The translations under genes were made by a program, and so were the position numbers. A stretch of DNA of 64,000 bases, taken from NCBI RefSeq assembly GCF_014055005.1, contig NZ_CP059570.1, forward strand, positions 2,046,001-2,110,000, given 5' to 3'. The stretch is from Neisseria dentiae. Its GTDB lineage: Bacteria > Pseudomonadota > Gammaproteobacteria > Burkholderiales > Neisseriaceae. The notes beneath the pieces are model-generated. The model was given only the letters and a program-made list of their open reading frames with translations, had not been told where the DNA came from and searched no databases. This document shows, in pieces, positions 36,572 through 45,023 of the stretch. Positions within the stretch are counted from its first letter, which is position 1, and every line of letters begins with the position of its first letter.

Positions 36572-37774
36572 ATGTTTCCGCAACTGCCCTTTTCACGCTC
36601 CCGCCGGCTGGCTGCCGGCCTGATGCTGTTTGCCCTAATCTTCCCCACCGCCGCCTGCCACGGCGCGGAACCCGAGCCGCAAAAAGCGCAATCTGCGCCC
36701 GCCGCGGCACAACCCCGGCAGGCAGCCAAGCAAAACGGCCTGATGCTCGACACCGCCCGCCGCTTTTATTCCGAGCGCGAAATCAAAAAATTCATCGACA
36801 TGCTGGCCGCTTCGGGCGGGCAGTTTCTGCACCTGCATTTTTCCGACCATGAAAACTACGCGCTCGAAAGCGCCCTGCTCGGCCAAACGGTTGAAACCGC
36901 CAAACGCAGCCGCAGCGGTGTTTATACCAACCCCAAAACCGGCAAGCCGTTTCTGAGCCGCCGGCAGATGCGCACGATTATCCGCTACGCCGCCGCTAAA
37001 AATATCGAGATCGTGCCCGAAGTGGGCAGCCCCAACCATATGAACGGCATCTTCACGCTGTTAACCCACAAACACGGCAAAGATTATGTGCGCGCGCTGA
37101 AATCGAAAATGGCCGACGACGAAATCGACATCACCCGCCCCGAGAGCGTGGCTTTTGTGAAGGCGCTGATTGACGAAACGGCCGAAACGTTCAACCGCAG
37201 CAAGCACTTCCACATCGGCGGCGACGAATTCGGTTACAGCGCCGAGAGCAATCATGAATTTATCGATTATGCCAACACGCTGGCCGCGCATCTGGCGGCC
37301 AAAGGGCTGAAAACCCGCATGTGGAACGACGGCCTGATCAACAGCACGGTCGGCAAACTGAACCGCGACATCGAAATCACCTATTGGAGTTACGACGGCA
37401 ACCCCGCCGACAAACAGGCCGCCCAAACGCGCCGCGCCATGCGCGCCTCGCTGCCCGAGCTGACCGCCAAAGGTTTTTCGGTGTTGAACTACAATTCGTA
37501 TTACCTTTATTTGGTGCCCAACGGCAAACGCGATTTCGCCCACGATGCCGGTTTTTCGGCGCAAGACATCGAAAAACGCTGGCACTTGGGCGTGTGGGAC
37601 GGCGAAAACCGCAGCAACGCCACCGCCGACACGGGCAGAATCATCGGCGCCGCGCTGGCGGTGTGGGGCGAAAACACGGGCAAAATGAAAAACGAAACCA
37701 TACGCCGCAACACCGCCGCCCCGCTCAAAGCCATGATGCGCAAAGCGAATGCGGCATCGGCGGCCACGCCCTGA
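36572..37774 (+). CDS. dspB: Dispersin B-like beta-N-acetylhexosaminidase (GH20)
   Basis: 400 residues including an N-terminal export signal ending in a possible lipobox (PTAAC). The mature part closely resembles dispersin B of Aggregatibacter, a glycoside hydrolase family 20 enzyme that cuts poly-beta-1,6-N-acetylglucosamine and disperses biofilms. Shared stretches include FLHLHFSDHENYA, GKPFLSRRQ, SPNHMNGIF, the catalytic HIGGDEFGYS (Asp218-Glu219) followed by ESNHEFIDYAN, KTRMWNDGL, EITYWSYDGN and LNYNSYYLY. The start has no strong ribosome-binding site. It stands alone, just before pepN. Substrate specificity is inferred from the close resemblance. Confidence 0.93.
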   Translation: MFPQLPFSRSRRLAAGLMLFALIFPTAACHGAEPEPQKAQSAPAAAQPRQAAKQNGLMLDTARRFYSEREIKKFIDMLAASGGQFLHLHFSDHENYALESALLGQTVETAKRSRSGVYTNPKTGKPFLSRRQMRTIIRYAAAKNIEIVPEVGSPNHMNGIFTLLTHKHGKDYVRALKSKMADDEIDITRPESVAFVKALIDETAETFNRSKHFHIGGDEFGYSAESNHEFIDYANTLAAHLAAKGLKTRMWNDGLINSTVGKLNRDIEITYWSYDGNPADKQAAQTRRAMRASLPELTAKGFSVLNYNSYYLYLVPNGKRDFAHDAGFSAQDIEKRWHLGVWDGENRSNATADTGRIIGAALAVWGENTGKMKNETIRRNTAAPLKAMMRKANAASAATP

Positions 37775-37864
37775 ACCCGGCTTTGCAACAGTTGAGGCCG
37801 TCTGAAAAACCACGCGGCCGTTATATAATGCCGCTTTTGCCGCCCTTTCGCGAAAGAACCCACA

Positions 37865-40498
37865 ATGAACAAAACCATACATTATCTGAAAGACTACCAA
37901 GCCCCGGCCTACCTTGTTTCTGCCACCGACCTATATTTCGATATCCAAGATGCGCACACCCATGTAAAAGCGCATTTATCGGTATTACCGCAGCAGGCGG
38001 GCGAACCGCTGGTGCTCAACGGCTCCGCACAATTATTGTCGGTTGCCGTTAACGGCCAAGCGGTAGCAGACTACACGCTGGCCGACGAAAAACTGGTGTT
38101 GGCAAACGTGCCCGCAGAGCCATTTACGGTAACGGTTGAAACCTTAATCAGTCCGTCTGAAAACAAATCGCTGATGGGTTTGTATGAAAGCGGCGGCAAC
38201 CTGTTTACCCAATGCGAGCCGGAGGGCTTCCGCAAAATCACCTTCTACCCCGACCGCCCCGACGTGATGTCGGTGTTCACCACCACCATCACCGCCGATG
38301 CCGAACGCTATCCCGTGCTGCTTTCCAACGGCAACAAAGTCGGCAGCGGCACGCTTTCAGACGGCCGCCATTGGGTGAAATGGGCCGATCCGTTTGCCAA
38401 ACCCAGCTATCTGTTTGCCTTGGTGGCGGGCGATTTGAGCCTCACTCGCGACAGCTTCACCACCATGAGCGGGCGCGAAGTGGCCATTGAGTTTTACACC
38501 CGCGCCGAAGATGCCGGCAAAGTCGGTTTTGCCGTCCAATCGCTCAAACACGCGATGAAATGGGACGAAACCCGCTTCAACCTCGAATACGACCTCGATG
38601 TCTACATGGTTGTGGCCGTGGGCGACTTCAACATGGGCGCGATGGAAAACAAAGGCCTCAATATTTTCAACACCAAATATGTGCTGGCCGACAGCCGCAC
38701 CGCCACCGACGCCGACTTCGCCGCCATCGAAAGCGTGATTGCCCACGAATATTTCCACAACTGGACGGGCAACCGCGTAACCTGCCGCGACTGGTTCCAG
38801 CTTTCGCTCAAAGAAGGCCTCACCGTGTTCCGCGATCAAGAGTTTTCCGCCGACCGCATCAGCCACGCCACCTGCCGCATCGAAAACGTTGCCATGCTGC
38901 GCGCGCTCCAGTTTCCCGAAGACGCCGGCCCCACCGCCCACCCCGTCCGCCCCGCCTCATACGAAGAAATGAACAACTTCTACACCATGACCGTGTATGA
39001 AAAAGGCGCCGAAGTAGTGCGGATGTATCACACCCTATTGGGCGAAGCAGGCTTTCAAAAAGGCATGAAGCTCTATTTCGAACGCCACGACGGCCAAGCC
39101 GTTACCTGCGACGACTTCCGCGCCGCCATGGCCGATGCCAACGGCACCAACCTCGACCGCTTCGCCCTGTGGTACAGCCAGGCCGGCACGCCCGTGTTAG
39201 ACGTGAAAGGCCGTCTGAACGGCAGCGGCGGCTACGAATTAACCGTCAAACAAACCGTGCCGCCCACACCCGACATGGCCGAAAAACAACCCATGACCAT
39301 GCCGTTGAAAGTTGCCCTGTTCGATGCGGAAAACGGCCGGCCGGTTGCTTTCAGACGGCCGGGCAGCAGCGAAGAAACCACCGAAACCGTGCTGCTGCTC
39401 ACCGAAGCCGAGCAAACCTTCACGCTGGAAAACGTACACCGAAACGCCGTACCCTCGCTGCTGCGCGGCTTTTCCGCACCCGTGCACCTCAATTACCCCT
39501 ACACCGACGCAGAGCTGGCCGTGCTGCTGGCTGCCGACACCGACCCCTTCGCCCGCTGGGAAGCCGGCCAAACCCTCTACCGCCGCGCCATCGCCGCCAA
39601 CGAAACCGCGCTCGCGCAAGGCCTGCCGCTACCCGAACACCAAGGGCTGCTCGAAGCCGTGGCATACGTGCTGGCCGCAGACGGCATCGACGCCGAATTC
39701 CAAGCCATGCTGCTGGCCGTGCCCGCCGAAGCCGAGCTGTGGGCAGAGCGCGACAACATCGACCCACTGCAAGTCCACCGCGCCCGCGAAGCCCTGCTCG
39801 ACTTAATCGCCACCCGCTTCCAAGCGCAATTTCTGGCGCTCAACCAAAAAGCCGCCCAAGCCGAGCAACAGGCCGATCCCGCCACCCGCTACGAATACAG
39901 CCCCGAAACAGCAGGCTGGCGCACCCTGCGCAACACCTGCCGCGCCTTCGTATTGCGCGCCGACCCCGCCCACATCGACACCGTTGCCGAAAAATATGCC
40001 GAAATGGCACGAAACATGACCCACGAATGGGGCATTTTGTCGGCCGTCAACCACAACGAAAGCAACAAACGCAACGAAATGCTGGAACAGTTTGCCGAAA
40101 AATTCCGCAACGATGCGCTGGTGATGGACAAATACTTCACCCTGATCGCCCTGAGCCGCCGCAGCGACACCCCCGCCCAAGTCCAAGCGGCCTTAAACCA
40201 CCCCGCGTTCAGCCTCGAAAACCCCAACAAAGCCCGCGCGCTTTTGGGCGCATTCAGCCACAACGTGCCGCATTTCCACGCCGAAAGCGGCGCGGGTTAC
40301 GCCTTTATCGCCGGCAAAGTGATGGAAATCGACCGCTTCAACCCGCAAGTGGCCTCCCGGCTGGTGCAGGCGTTCAACCTCTGCAACAAACTCGAACCAC
40401 ACCGCAAAAACCTGATGCAGGCGCAATTGCAGCGGATTCGGGCACAAAGTGGTTTATCGAAAGACGTTGCCGAAATCGTGGACAAGATACTGATTTAA
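37865..40498 (+). CDS. pepN: Aminopeptidase N
   Basis: 877 residues, M1-family zinc metallopeptidase removing N-terminal residues from peptides in the cytoplasm. Exopeptidase motif GAMENKGLN, then zinc site HEYFHNWTGNRVTC with His294, Glu295 and His298, and the third ligand in LKEGLTVFRDQEF. The C-terminal DUF3458-type domain follows. The start has GAAAGAA upstream. An uptake sequence just upstream (37796) and several in frame. Confidence 0.96.
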   Translation: MNKTIHYLKDYQAPAYLVSATDLYFDIQDAHTHVKAHLSVLPQQAGEPLVLNGSAQLLSVAVNGQAVADYTLADEKLVLANVPAEPFTVTVETLISPSENKSLMGLYESGGNLFTQCEPEGFRKITFYPDRPDVMSVFTTTITADAERYPVLLSNGNKVGSGTLSDGRHWVKWADPFAKPSYLFALVAGDLSLTRDSFTTMSGREVAIEFYTRAEDAGKVGFAVQSLKHAMKWDETRFNLEYDLDVYMVVAVGDFNMGAMENKGLNIFNTKYVLADSRTATDADFAAIESVIAHEYFHNWTGNRVTCRDWFQLSLKEGLTVFRDQEFSADRISHATCRIENVAMLRALQFPEDAGPTAHPVRPASYEEMNNFYTMTVYEKGAEVVRMYHTLLGEAGFQKGMKLYFERHDGQAVTCDDFRAAMADANGTNLDRFALWYSQAGTPVLDVKGRLNGSGGYELTVKQTVPPTPDMAEKQPMTMPLKVALFDAENGRPVAFRRPGSSEETTETVLLLTEAEQTFTLENVHRNAVPSLLRGFSAPVHLNYPYTDAELAVLLAADTDPFARWEAGQTLYRRAIAANETALAQGLPLPEHQGLLEAVAYVLAADGIDAEFQAMLLAVPAEAELWAERDNIDPLQVHRAREALLDLIATRFQAQFLALNQKAAQAEQQADPATRYEYSPETAGWRTLRNTCRAFVLRADPAHIDTVAEKYAEMARNMTHEWGILSAVNHNESNKRNEMLEQFAEKFRNDALVMDKYFTLIALSRRSDTPAQVQAALNHPAFSLENPNKARALLGAFSHNVPHFHAESGAGYAFIAGKVMEIDRFNPQVASRLVQAFNLCNKLEPHRKNLMQAQLQRIRAQSGLSKDVAEIVDKILI

Positions 40499-40632
40499 AC
40501 AACATCAGCAAAGTTTCCGGCCATTTGGGACAGCAGCATATCCCACGCACTGTGCTATACCGGATAAATGATGACGATGAGCGGTACATCGTTTAACATT
40601 CCCCCTATTTCAAACGTTAATTCCGAAACACC

Positions 40633-41718
40633 ATGAACCTATTCCCCGATTTGGCACAACGTTATACCCAAGAACAATTGACAGCGGGTGCAGCCCAACG
40701 GCTGGCGCAAGAAATCGCTTTCGGCCCCGTCGTTTTCCAAGTATCGCGGCTGATGGTGAAAACCGGCATACTCGAATATCTCAACAACACCCCCGAGGGC
40801 GCCACCTTGGAAGAAGCCGCCGAAGCCGCCGGTTTGAGCCGCTATGCCGCCCAAGTGTTGCTCGAATCTTCGCTTTCCATCGGCACCGTGCTGTTTCAAA
40901 ACGGCCGCTACACCATCAGCAAGGCCGGTTGGTTTCTGCTGAAAGACAAAATGGCGCGCGTTAACATGGATTTCGTGCAGGAAATCTGCTATCAGGGCTT
41001 GTTTGATTTGGAAGCCACCCTGTTAAGCGGCAAACCGGAAGGCCTGAAAGTGTTCGGCAACTGGCCCACGATTTACGAAGGCCTTTCGCAGCTTCCCGAA
41101 AGCGCACGCGAAAAATGGCTGGCTTTCGACCATTATTATTCCGACAGCTCCTTCCCTCAGGCATTAAACGTTGTTTTCTCCCGCCCCGTGAAAAAACTGC
41201 TCGATGTGGGCGGCAACACCGGCCGTTGGGCCTTGCAGTGCGTTGCCCATAATCCGGGCGTTGAAGTAACCATTATGGATTTGCCGCAACAGCTCGGCCT
41301 GATGCGCGAAGCTGTGAAAGGGCGCCCGGGTGCAGAGCGCATTCACGGCCACCCGGCCAACCTGCTCGACGATAACGTGCCTTTTCCACAAGGTTTCGAT
41401 GCGATTTGGATGAGCCAGTTTCTCGACTGCTTTTCCGAAACCGAGGTTACCGGCATCCTCAGGCGCGCCGCCGCCGCCATGAGCGCAGATACCGACCTCT
41501 ACATCATGGAACCGTTTTGGGACAGACAGCAATACGAAACCGCCGCCTACTGCCTCACCCAAACCAGCCTCTATTTTACGGTTATGGCCAACGGCAACAG
41601 TAAAATCTACCATTCCGAAGACATGGCCCGTTGCGTGGCCGCTGCCGGCCTCACCGTAGCCGAAACCTTCGACGGCTTGGGGTTGGGGCACAGCATTTTC
41701 AGATGCCGCAAGGCATAG
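40633..41718 (+). CDS. SAM-dependent methyltransferase, O-methyltransferase-like
   Basis: 361 residues. An N-terminal winged-helix-like dimerisation part (GPVVFQVSRLMVKTGILEYL, then AAGLSRYAAQVLLESSL) is followed by a Rossmann methyltransferase with the SAM loop LLDVGGNTGRWAL at about residues 189-201 and acidic residue strand VEVTIMDLPQQL. This is the layout of plant-type and antibiotic O-methyltransferases. The C-terminal DLYIMEPFWDRQQYETAAYCL is also typical. Substrate unknown. It is the last ordinary gene before the toxin array and points toward it. Confidence 0.8.
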   Translation: MNLFPDLAQRYTQEQLTAGAAQRLAQEIAFGPVVFQVSRLMVKTGILEYLNNTPEGATLEEAAEAAGLSRYAAQVLLESSLSIGTVLFQNGRYTISKAGWFLLKDKMARVNMDFVQEICYQGLFDLEATLLSGKPEGLKVFGNWPTIYEGLSQLPESAREKWLAFDHYYSDSSFPQALNVVFSRPVKKLLDVGGNTGRWALQCVAHNPGVEVTIMDLPQQLGLMREAVKGRPGAERIHGHPANLLDDNVPFPQGFDAIWMSQFLDCFSETEVTGILRRAAAAMSADTDLYIMEPFWDRQQYETAAYCLTQTSLYFTVMANGNSKIYHSEDMARCVAAAGLTVAETFDGLGLGHSIFRCRKA

Positions 41719-41844
41719 GGTGGGGTGGCGGATATTTTTATACCATTCGCTCAGGCCGGGGCTTTTACAAAATTATTCCGATATCCGGTAACAGTTAGTT
41801 TTTAGATGGCTGTTAAGATTTTATAAAGTAGTTTGGAAACGGTC

Positions 41845-42000
41845 GATGGGGCTTTTATATCCATTAAAAACTGCCGCCGTCCGCTTCGCCCCCCGTCTTC
41901 AACAGCTCAAATCACCGAACCTTACGTAGGATATTGCTCATTACTATCAACTTCAAATTCCGGCAAGATTTCATCCGATCGGCACGCGATAAAACCGTTC
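41845..42000 (-). pseudogene. Toxin C-terminal remnant 8 (T8)
   Basis: Reads NGFIACRSDEILPEFEVDSNEQYPT, then a stop, GSVI, another stop, AVEDG and a frame change. It is the last of the repeated toxin ends, truncated at the same point as T3 and T6 (just before NGFIACR) and clearly dead. No immunity gene follows it; about 120 nondescript bases separate it from the methyltransferase gene. Confidence 0.75.
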
Positions 42001-42031
42001 AAAAAATATCCATAATCAAGATAATAAATAT

Positions 42032-42064
42032 AGGCCGTCTGAAAATTACTTTTTCAGACGGCCT
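42032..42064. terminator. AG-dialect uptake-sequence hairpin in the array
   Basis: AGGCCGTCTGAA at 42032-42043 and TTCAGACGGCCT at 42053-42064. It lies between immunity gene I7 and remnant T8, with the same flanks (ATAAATA on the toxin-remnant side) as the hairpins at 43.6 and 46.7 kb. Confidence 0.8.
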
Positions 42065-42111
42065 TTTTCATCAATCAAAAAAATCGGTCATTAGTGTTTT
42101 TTTCTCAAATA

Positions 42112-42498
42112 TCAAATCCGCTTCCTCCGGTTTGATTTTTTCTCAAAAACCCCTTTATCTACTTGGGAAAAACCTAATTGGTTTAACAGCTTCAACGGCA
42201 TTGTGATTGTGCAGCCTGACCGTAATACATACATCCCGTTACTTTCTTCATGAATAATTGGAAATTCATATCCCTGATAAATTGCAACGGTTACAATTGC
42301 ATAAACATCTCCTATTTCAGACGGGGAAACTTCTTTGAAAAAAATTCTCGGGTTACTCTTCCTCTCAGGTTTGTATTCAATGAACCCTAAATCCAAATCA
42401 CTCGGGTCATAGCCTACAATCTCATAATGATCGTCTACTCTGCCTATACGGTACTCTTTACCTTTATATATAGTATATATATCATATCTGATAGCCAT
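42112..42498 (-). CDS. Immunity-like gene I7 (subfamily A), frameshifted near its end
   Basis: 129 residues as read, from an ATG with AAGGA upstream (an in-frame ATG at 42552 is less likely). Starts MAIRYDIYTIYKGKEYRIG and contains SPSEIGDVYAIVTVAIYQGYEF and TITMPLKLLNQLGFSQVDKG, which marks subfamily A with I1 and I4. It ends KKSNRRKRI. Adding one A to the run at about 42136-42140 restores IKPEEADLIFEKKTLMTDFFD, the family's normal ending, so a one-base deletion in a homopolymer has truncated it. Follows toxin remnant T7. Confidence 0.75.
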   Translation of the reverse strand: MAIRYDIYTIYKGKEYRIGRVDDHYEIVGYDPSDLDLGFIEYKPERKSNPRIFFKEVSPSEIGDVYAIVTVAIYQGYEFPIIHEESNGMYVLRSGCTITMPLKLLNQLGFSQVDKGVFEKKSNRRKRI

Positions 42499-42508
42499 AT
42501 CAATATCC

Positions 42509-42940
42509 TTACTCTTCAGTATACGGAACAAATCTCTTATCTTTAAATTCATACACCGCCGCCTTACGCTTCACCCCGTCTTCAACAGCCCAAATCACCG
42601 ACCCGTGTTCGGGATATTGCGGATACTCCGGCGTACTCTTAACATAAAACTCAGGTAAAACTTCATCCGAACGGCACGCGATAAAACCGTTTAATGTACA
42701 AGGCAAGCCATCATTATGCGTTCCTCCGAAACGATTCCCATATGGAATTTCCGACTGTTTCGGTTTAGCCAACCGCCCCTCAAACACCAAATACCTGTCC
42801 TGCCCGTTTTCCAACGCCTTGGTATACGGCGAATCGGAGTAATCCAGTGCCAAATGTTTGTAGGTATCCTGCAAATCCTGCCCCATCAGATGGCCATAAT
42901 CGTCTTTGCGCGTAACAAAACCACCGATGGTATTGCACAT
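42509..42940 (-). CDS. Silent toxin C-terminal cassette T7 (subfamily A)
   Basis: 143 residues starting MCNTIGGFVTRKDDYGHLMG, i.e. exactly at the point matching residue 457 of the full toxin, and ending RFVPYTEE. Subfamily A by KDDYGHL and TYKHLALDYSDSPYT. It lacks every upstream toxin domain. Its ATG adjoins the TGCCTGTCTGAA hairpin. Whether it is translated is unclear; as a cassette it could replace the end of the full gene by recombination in the conserved segments. Confidence 0.75.
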   Translation of the reverse strand: MCNTIGGFVTRKDDYGHLMGQDLQDTYKHLALDYSDSPYTKALENGQDRYLVFEGRLAKPKQSEIPYGNRFGGTHNDGLPCTLNGFIACRSDEVLPEFYVKSTPEYPQYPEHGSVIWAVEDGVKRKAAVYEFKDKRFVPYTEE

Positions 42941-42945
42941 GAAAA

Positions 42946-42974
42946 TGCCTGTCTGAAAAGTTTTCAGACAGGTA
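42946..42974. terminator. Foreign-dialect uptake-sequence hairpin 1
   Basis: TGCCTGTCTGAA at 42946-42957 with an inverse carrying one mismatch (TTCAGACAGGTA, 42963-42974). This 12-mer is the dialect described for the N. wadsworthii group, not the AG-DUS of the rest of the window. Confidence 0.85.
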
Positions 42975-42982
42975 TTTTTGAG

Positions 42983-43399
42983 CTACTTGAAATAATTCGG
43001 AATTAATTCCTTTTTCTCATAAACCAAATCGACATCTTCTTTTTTTACTGCTTTTTCATATTCGTATTTTCCCACCCTCTTAAAATCGAATTTTTCGATT
43101 AACGGCCCACCTGTAACTGTGTGGCTTTCAGATAAAATATAATGGCCATTTTCTTCCCTAAGAATGAAAAATTCATAGCCTTGATAAAGGCAAAATGGTT
43201 TGATTGAATAAACATCCCCCACTTCTTCCGGAGAAACCATTTTAAAGAAAATCCTCGGATTCAGGTTTTCTTCAGGCTCTCTTTCCGTAAAACCATTTTC
43301 CAAATCTATTACGTCATTCGAAATCAATCGGGCATATCCGTCACGTCGGACAACACGGTATTCTTTGCCGTTATATGTTGTATAAATACTATTTCTCAT
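42983..43399 (-). CDS. Immunity-like gene I6 (C-terminal subfamily C)
   Basis: 138 residues from the ATG at 43399 (MRNSIYTTYNGKEYRVV); the ribosome-binding site AAGGA lies inside the end of T6. The N-terminal half is nearly the same as I4 (VSPEEVGDVY), but the C-terminal half matches I3: SHTVTGGPLIEKFDFKRVG and KYEYEKAVKKEDVDLVYEKK. It is thus a mosaic joined around GDVY. AT-rich compared with the flanking chromosome. Presumed to protect against the matching toxin end. Confidence 0.75.
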   Translation of the reverse strand: MRNSIYTTYNGKEYRVVRRDGYARLISNDVIDLENGFTEREPEENLNPRIFFKMVSPEEVGDVYSIKPFCLYQGYEFFILREENGHYILSESHTVTGGPLIEKFDFKRVGKYEYEKAVKKEDVDLVYEKKELIPNYFK

Positions 43400-43403
43400 T
43401 TTT

Positions 43404-43597
43404 TCAATTCCTTCCGTCATACTTATCTGCTGGCACAAATTTCATTTTCTCATCGTCGAATACAGCCGCCTTACGCTTCTCTCCGTTTTCAATCACCCAA
43501 ATGACCGACCCGTCTTCAGGGGTTTGTGCATTCTCTCTTTCAAATTTAAATTCTGGAATAATCTCATCTGAACGGCACGCAATAAGCCGTTCAAAAT
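43404..43597 (-). pseudogene. Short toxin C-terminal remnant T6 (subfamily C)
   Basis: Open from about 43597 to the TGA at 43404-43406, reading IACRSDEIIPEF, then KFERENAQTPEDGSVIW and VIENGEKRKAAVFDD. It has no start codon and is cut just before NGFIACR. The same 24-residue variant segment occurs in T3, which marks subfamily C. Its stop is four bases before the I6 start. Confidence 0.75.
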
Positions 43598-43620
43598 ACC
43601 CATAACAAGATAATAAATAA

Positions 43621-43652
43621 AGGCCGTCTGAAAATTATTTTTCAGACGGCCT
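43621..43652. terminator. AG-dialect uptake-sequence hairpin in the array
   Basis: AGGCCGTCTGAA at 43621-43632 and its inverse at 43641-43652, between I5 and T6. Flanked by ATAAATAA on the T6 side, as at 46.7 kb. Confidence 0.8.
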
Positions 43653-43658
43653 TTTGTA

Positions 43659-44099
43659 TCAATCAAAAAAATCTGTAATCAGCCTTTTCTTTTCATAAAC
43701 CAAATCTGCTTCTTCTTTCTTGATTTTTTTCTCAAAAAGCCCGCGTTCAACTTCGGTAAAGCCCAATTTGTCCAATAATGGCTGCCTTGTGGTACTTGCC
43801 GATAAAATATAGCAGCCGTCATTGGTTTCGTGTTCAATCCAAAATTCATATCCTTGATAAAGCGCGTGAGTTGAAATCTTATAAACATCTCCTATTTCAG
43901 ACGGGGATACGTTTAAAGTATAGACTTTCTTTGCTAACTGTTCAGGGGTATATTTCAAATTCTTAGTATCAGGGATTTTTTCTATAAAGCCTTTTTTCAA
44001 ATCATCAGCATCATTTGAAATTAATTTTGCCAAACCATTATTATTCCGAACACGGTATTCTTTATCTTGATACACCGTATAAATATTATACCTAATCAT
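43659..44099 (-). CDS. Immunity-like gene I5 (N-terminal subfamily B)
   Basis: 146 residues from the ATG at 44099, with AAGGA eight bases upstream. The N-terminal half (RVRNNNGLAKLISNDADDL, then KYTPEQLAKKVYTLNVSPSE) is almost identical to I2. After GDVY the two differ: I5 continues ISTHALYQGYEFWIEHET and ends KKEEADLVYEKKRLITDFFD. It follows T5 by 11 bases. Small, AT-rich, no signal peptide, consistent with a cytoplasmic immunity protein. Confidence 0.75.
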   Translation of the reverse strand: MIRYNIYTVYQDKEYRVRNNNGLAKLISNDADDLKKGFIEKIPDTKNLKYTPEQLAKKVYTLNVSPSEIGDVYKISTHALYQGYEFWIEHETNDGCYILSASTTRQPLLDKLGFTEVERGLFEKKIKKEEADLVYEKKRLITDFFD

Positions 44100-44110
44100 T
44101 ATTTCCATCC

Positions 44111-44557
44111 TTATTTATTAACATATGGAATAAACCGCTCATTTTCTTCATCATATACCGCCGCTTTCCGCTTCACTCCGTCTTCAACTACCCAAATCGT
44201 TGAACCGTGCTCGGGATACTGCTTAGTATCTTCTGTTTCTTTAATAAAAAATTCAGGCAGAATTTCATCGGAGCGGCAGGCAATAAATCCGTTTAAAGTG
44301 CAGGGCGGCGCTGTATGGTAATCTCCGCCGAATTTTTCGCCTCTCGGAATTTCTGATTGTTTGGGTTCCGTCAGTCGACCTTCAAACAGGAGATAACGGT
44401 TTTCCCCTTTGCCTAATGCCTGAACAAAATCGGAATCCGAACCGTCCCATTTTTTATAATCCAGAGCAAAATTATCGATGGTCTGCTTTAAATCCTGTCC
44501 GGCTAGATGCCCTGTGTCAGCTTGTCGGGCAACAAAACCGCCGATGGTATTGCACAT
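44111..44557 (-). CDS. Silent toxin C-terminal cassette T5 (subfamily B)
   Basis: 148 residues starting MCNTIGGFVARQADTGHLAG and containing TIDNFALDYKKWDGSDSDF, the subfamily B pattern shared with T2. The conserved end GFIACRSDEILPEF...WVVEDGVKRKAAV is intact. Lacks the upstream toxin region. Its ATG adjoins a TGCCTGTCTGAA hairpin. Confidence 0.75.
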   Translation of the reverse strand: MCNTIGGFVARQADTGHLAGQDLKQTIDNFALDYKKWDGSDSDFVQALGKGENRYLLFEGRLTEPKQSEIPRGEKFGGDYHTAPPCTLNGFIACRSDEILPEFFIKETEDTKQYPEHGSTIWVVEDGVKRKAAVYDEENERFIPYVNK

Positions 44558-44562
44558 GAAAA

Positions 44563-44590
44563 TGCCTGTCTGAAAATTTTCAGACAGGCA
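44563..44590. terminator. Foreign-dialect uptake-sequence hairpin 2
   Basis: TGCCTGTCTGAA at 44563-44574 and its exact inverse at 44579-44590, between I4 and T5. Confidence 0.88.
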
Positions 44591-44596
44591 TCTGCA

Positions 44597-45019
44597 TCAA
44601 TCAAAAAAATCTGTAATTAGCGTTTTCTTTTCATAAACCAAATCTGCTTCTTCTTTTTTGATTTTCTTCTCAAAAACCCCTTTTTCAACCTGGGAAAAGC
44701 CTAACCGATTTAATAATTCTAACGGCATGGTAATTGTACAGCCCGACTGCAATACATATAACCTGTTACTTTCTTCGCGAGTAATTGGAAATTCATAACC
44801 TTGATAGATGCAATATGTAACAATTCCATAGACATCTCCTACTTCTTCCGGTGAAACCATTTTGAAAAATATCCTAGGGTTTAAGTTTGCTTCCGGCTCT
44901 CTTTCAGTAAAACCATTTTTTAAATCTATTGCATCATTCGAAATCAATCGCGCATACCCATTACGTCTAACAACACGATATTCCTTTCCGTTATATACTG
45001 TATAAATATTATCCCTCAT
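44597..45019 (-). CDS. Immunity-like gene I4 (subfamily A)
   Basis: 140 residues from the ATG at 45019 (MRDNIYTVYNGKEYRVVRR), five bases after the T4 stop, with AAGGA inside the end of T4. The subfamily A C-terminal half is GCTITMPLELLNRLGFSQVEKG and ends DLVYEKKTLITDFFD. The N-terminal half is nearly identical to I6. Confidence 0.75.
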   Translation of the reverse strand: MRDNIYTVYNGKEYRVVRRNGYARLISNDAIDLKNGFTEREPEANLNPRIFFKMVSPEEVGDVYGIVTYCIYQGYEFPITREESNRLYVLQSGCTITMPLELLNRLGFSQVEKGVFEKKIKKEEADLVYEKKTLITDFFD

Positions 45020-45023
45020 TTTT

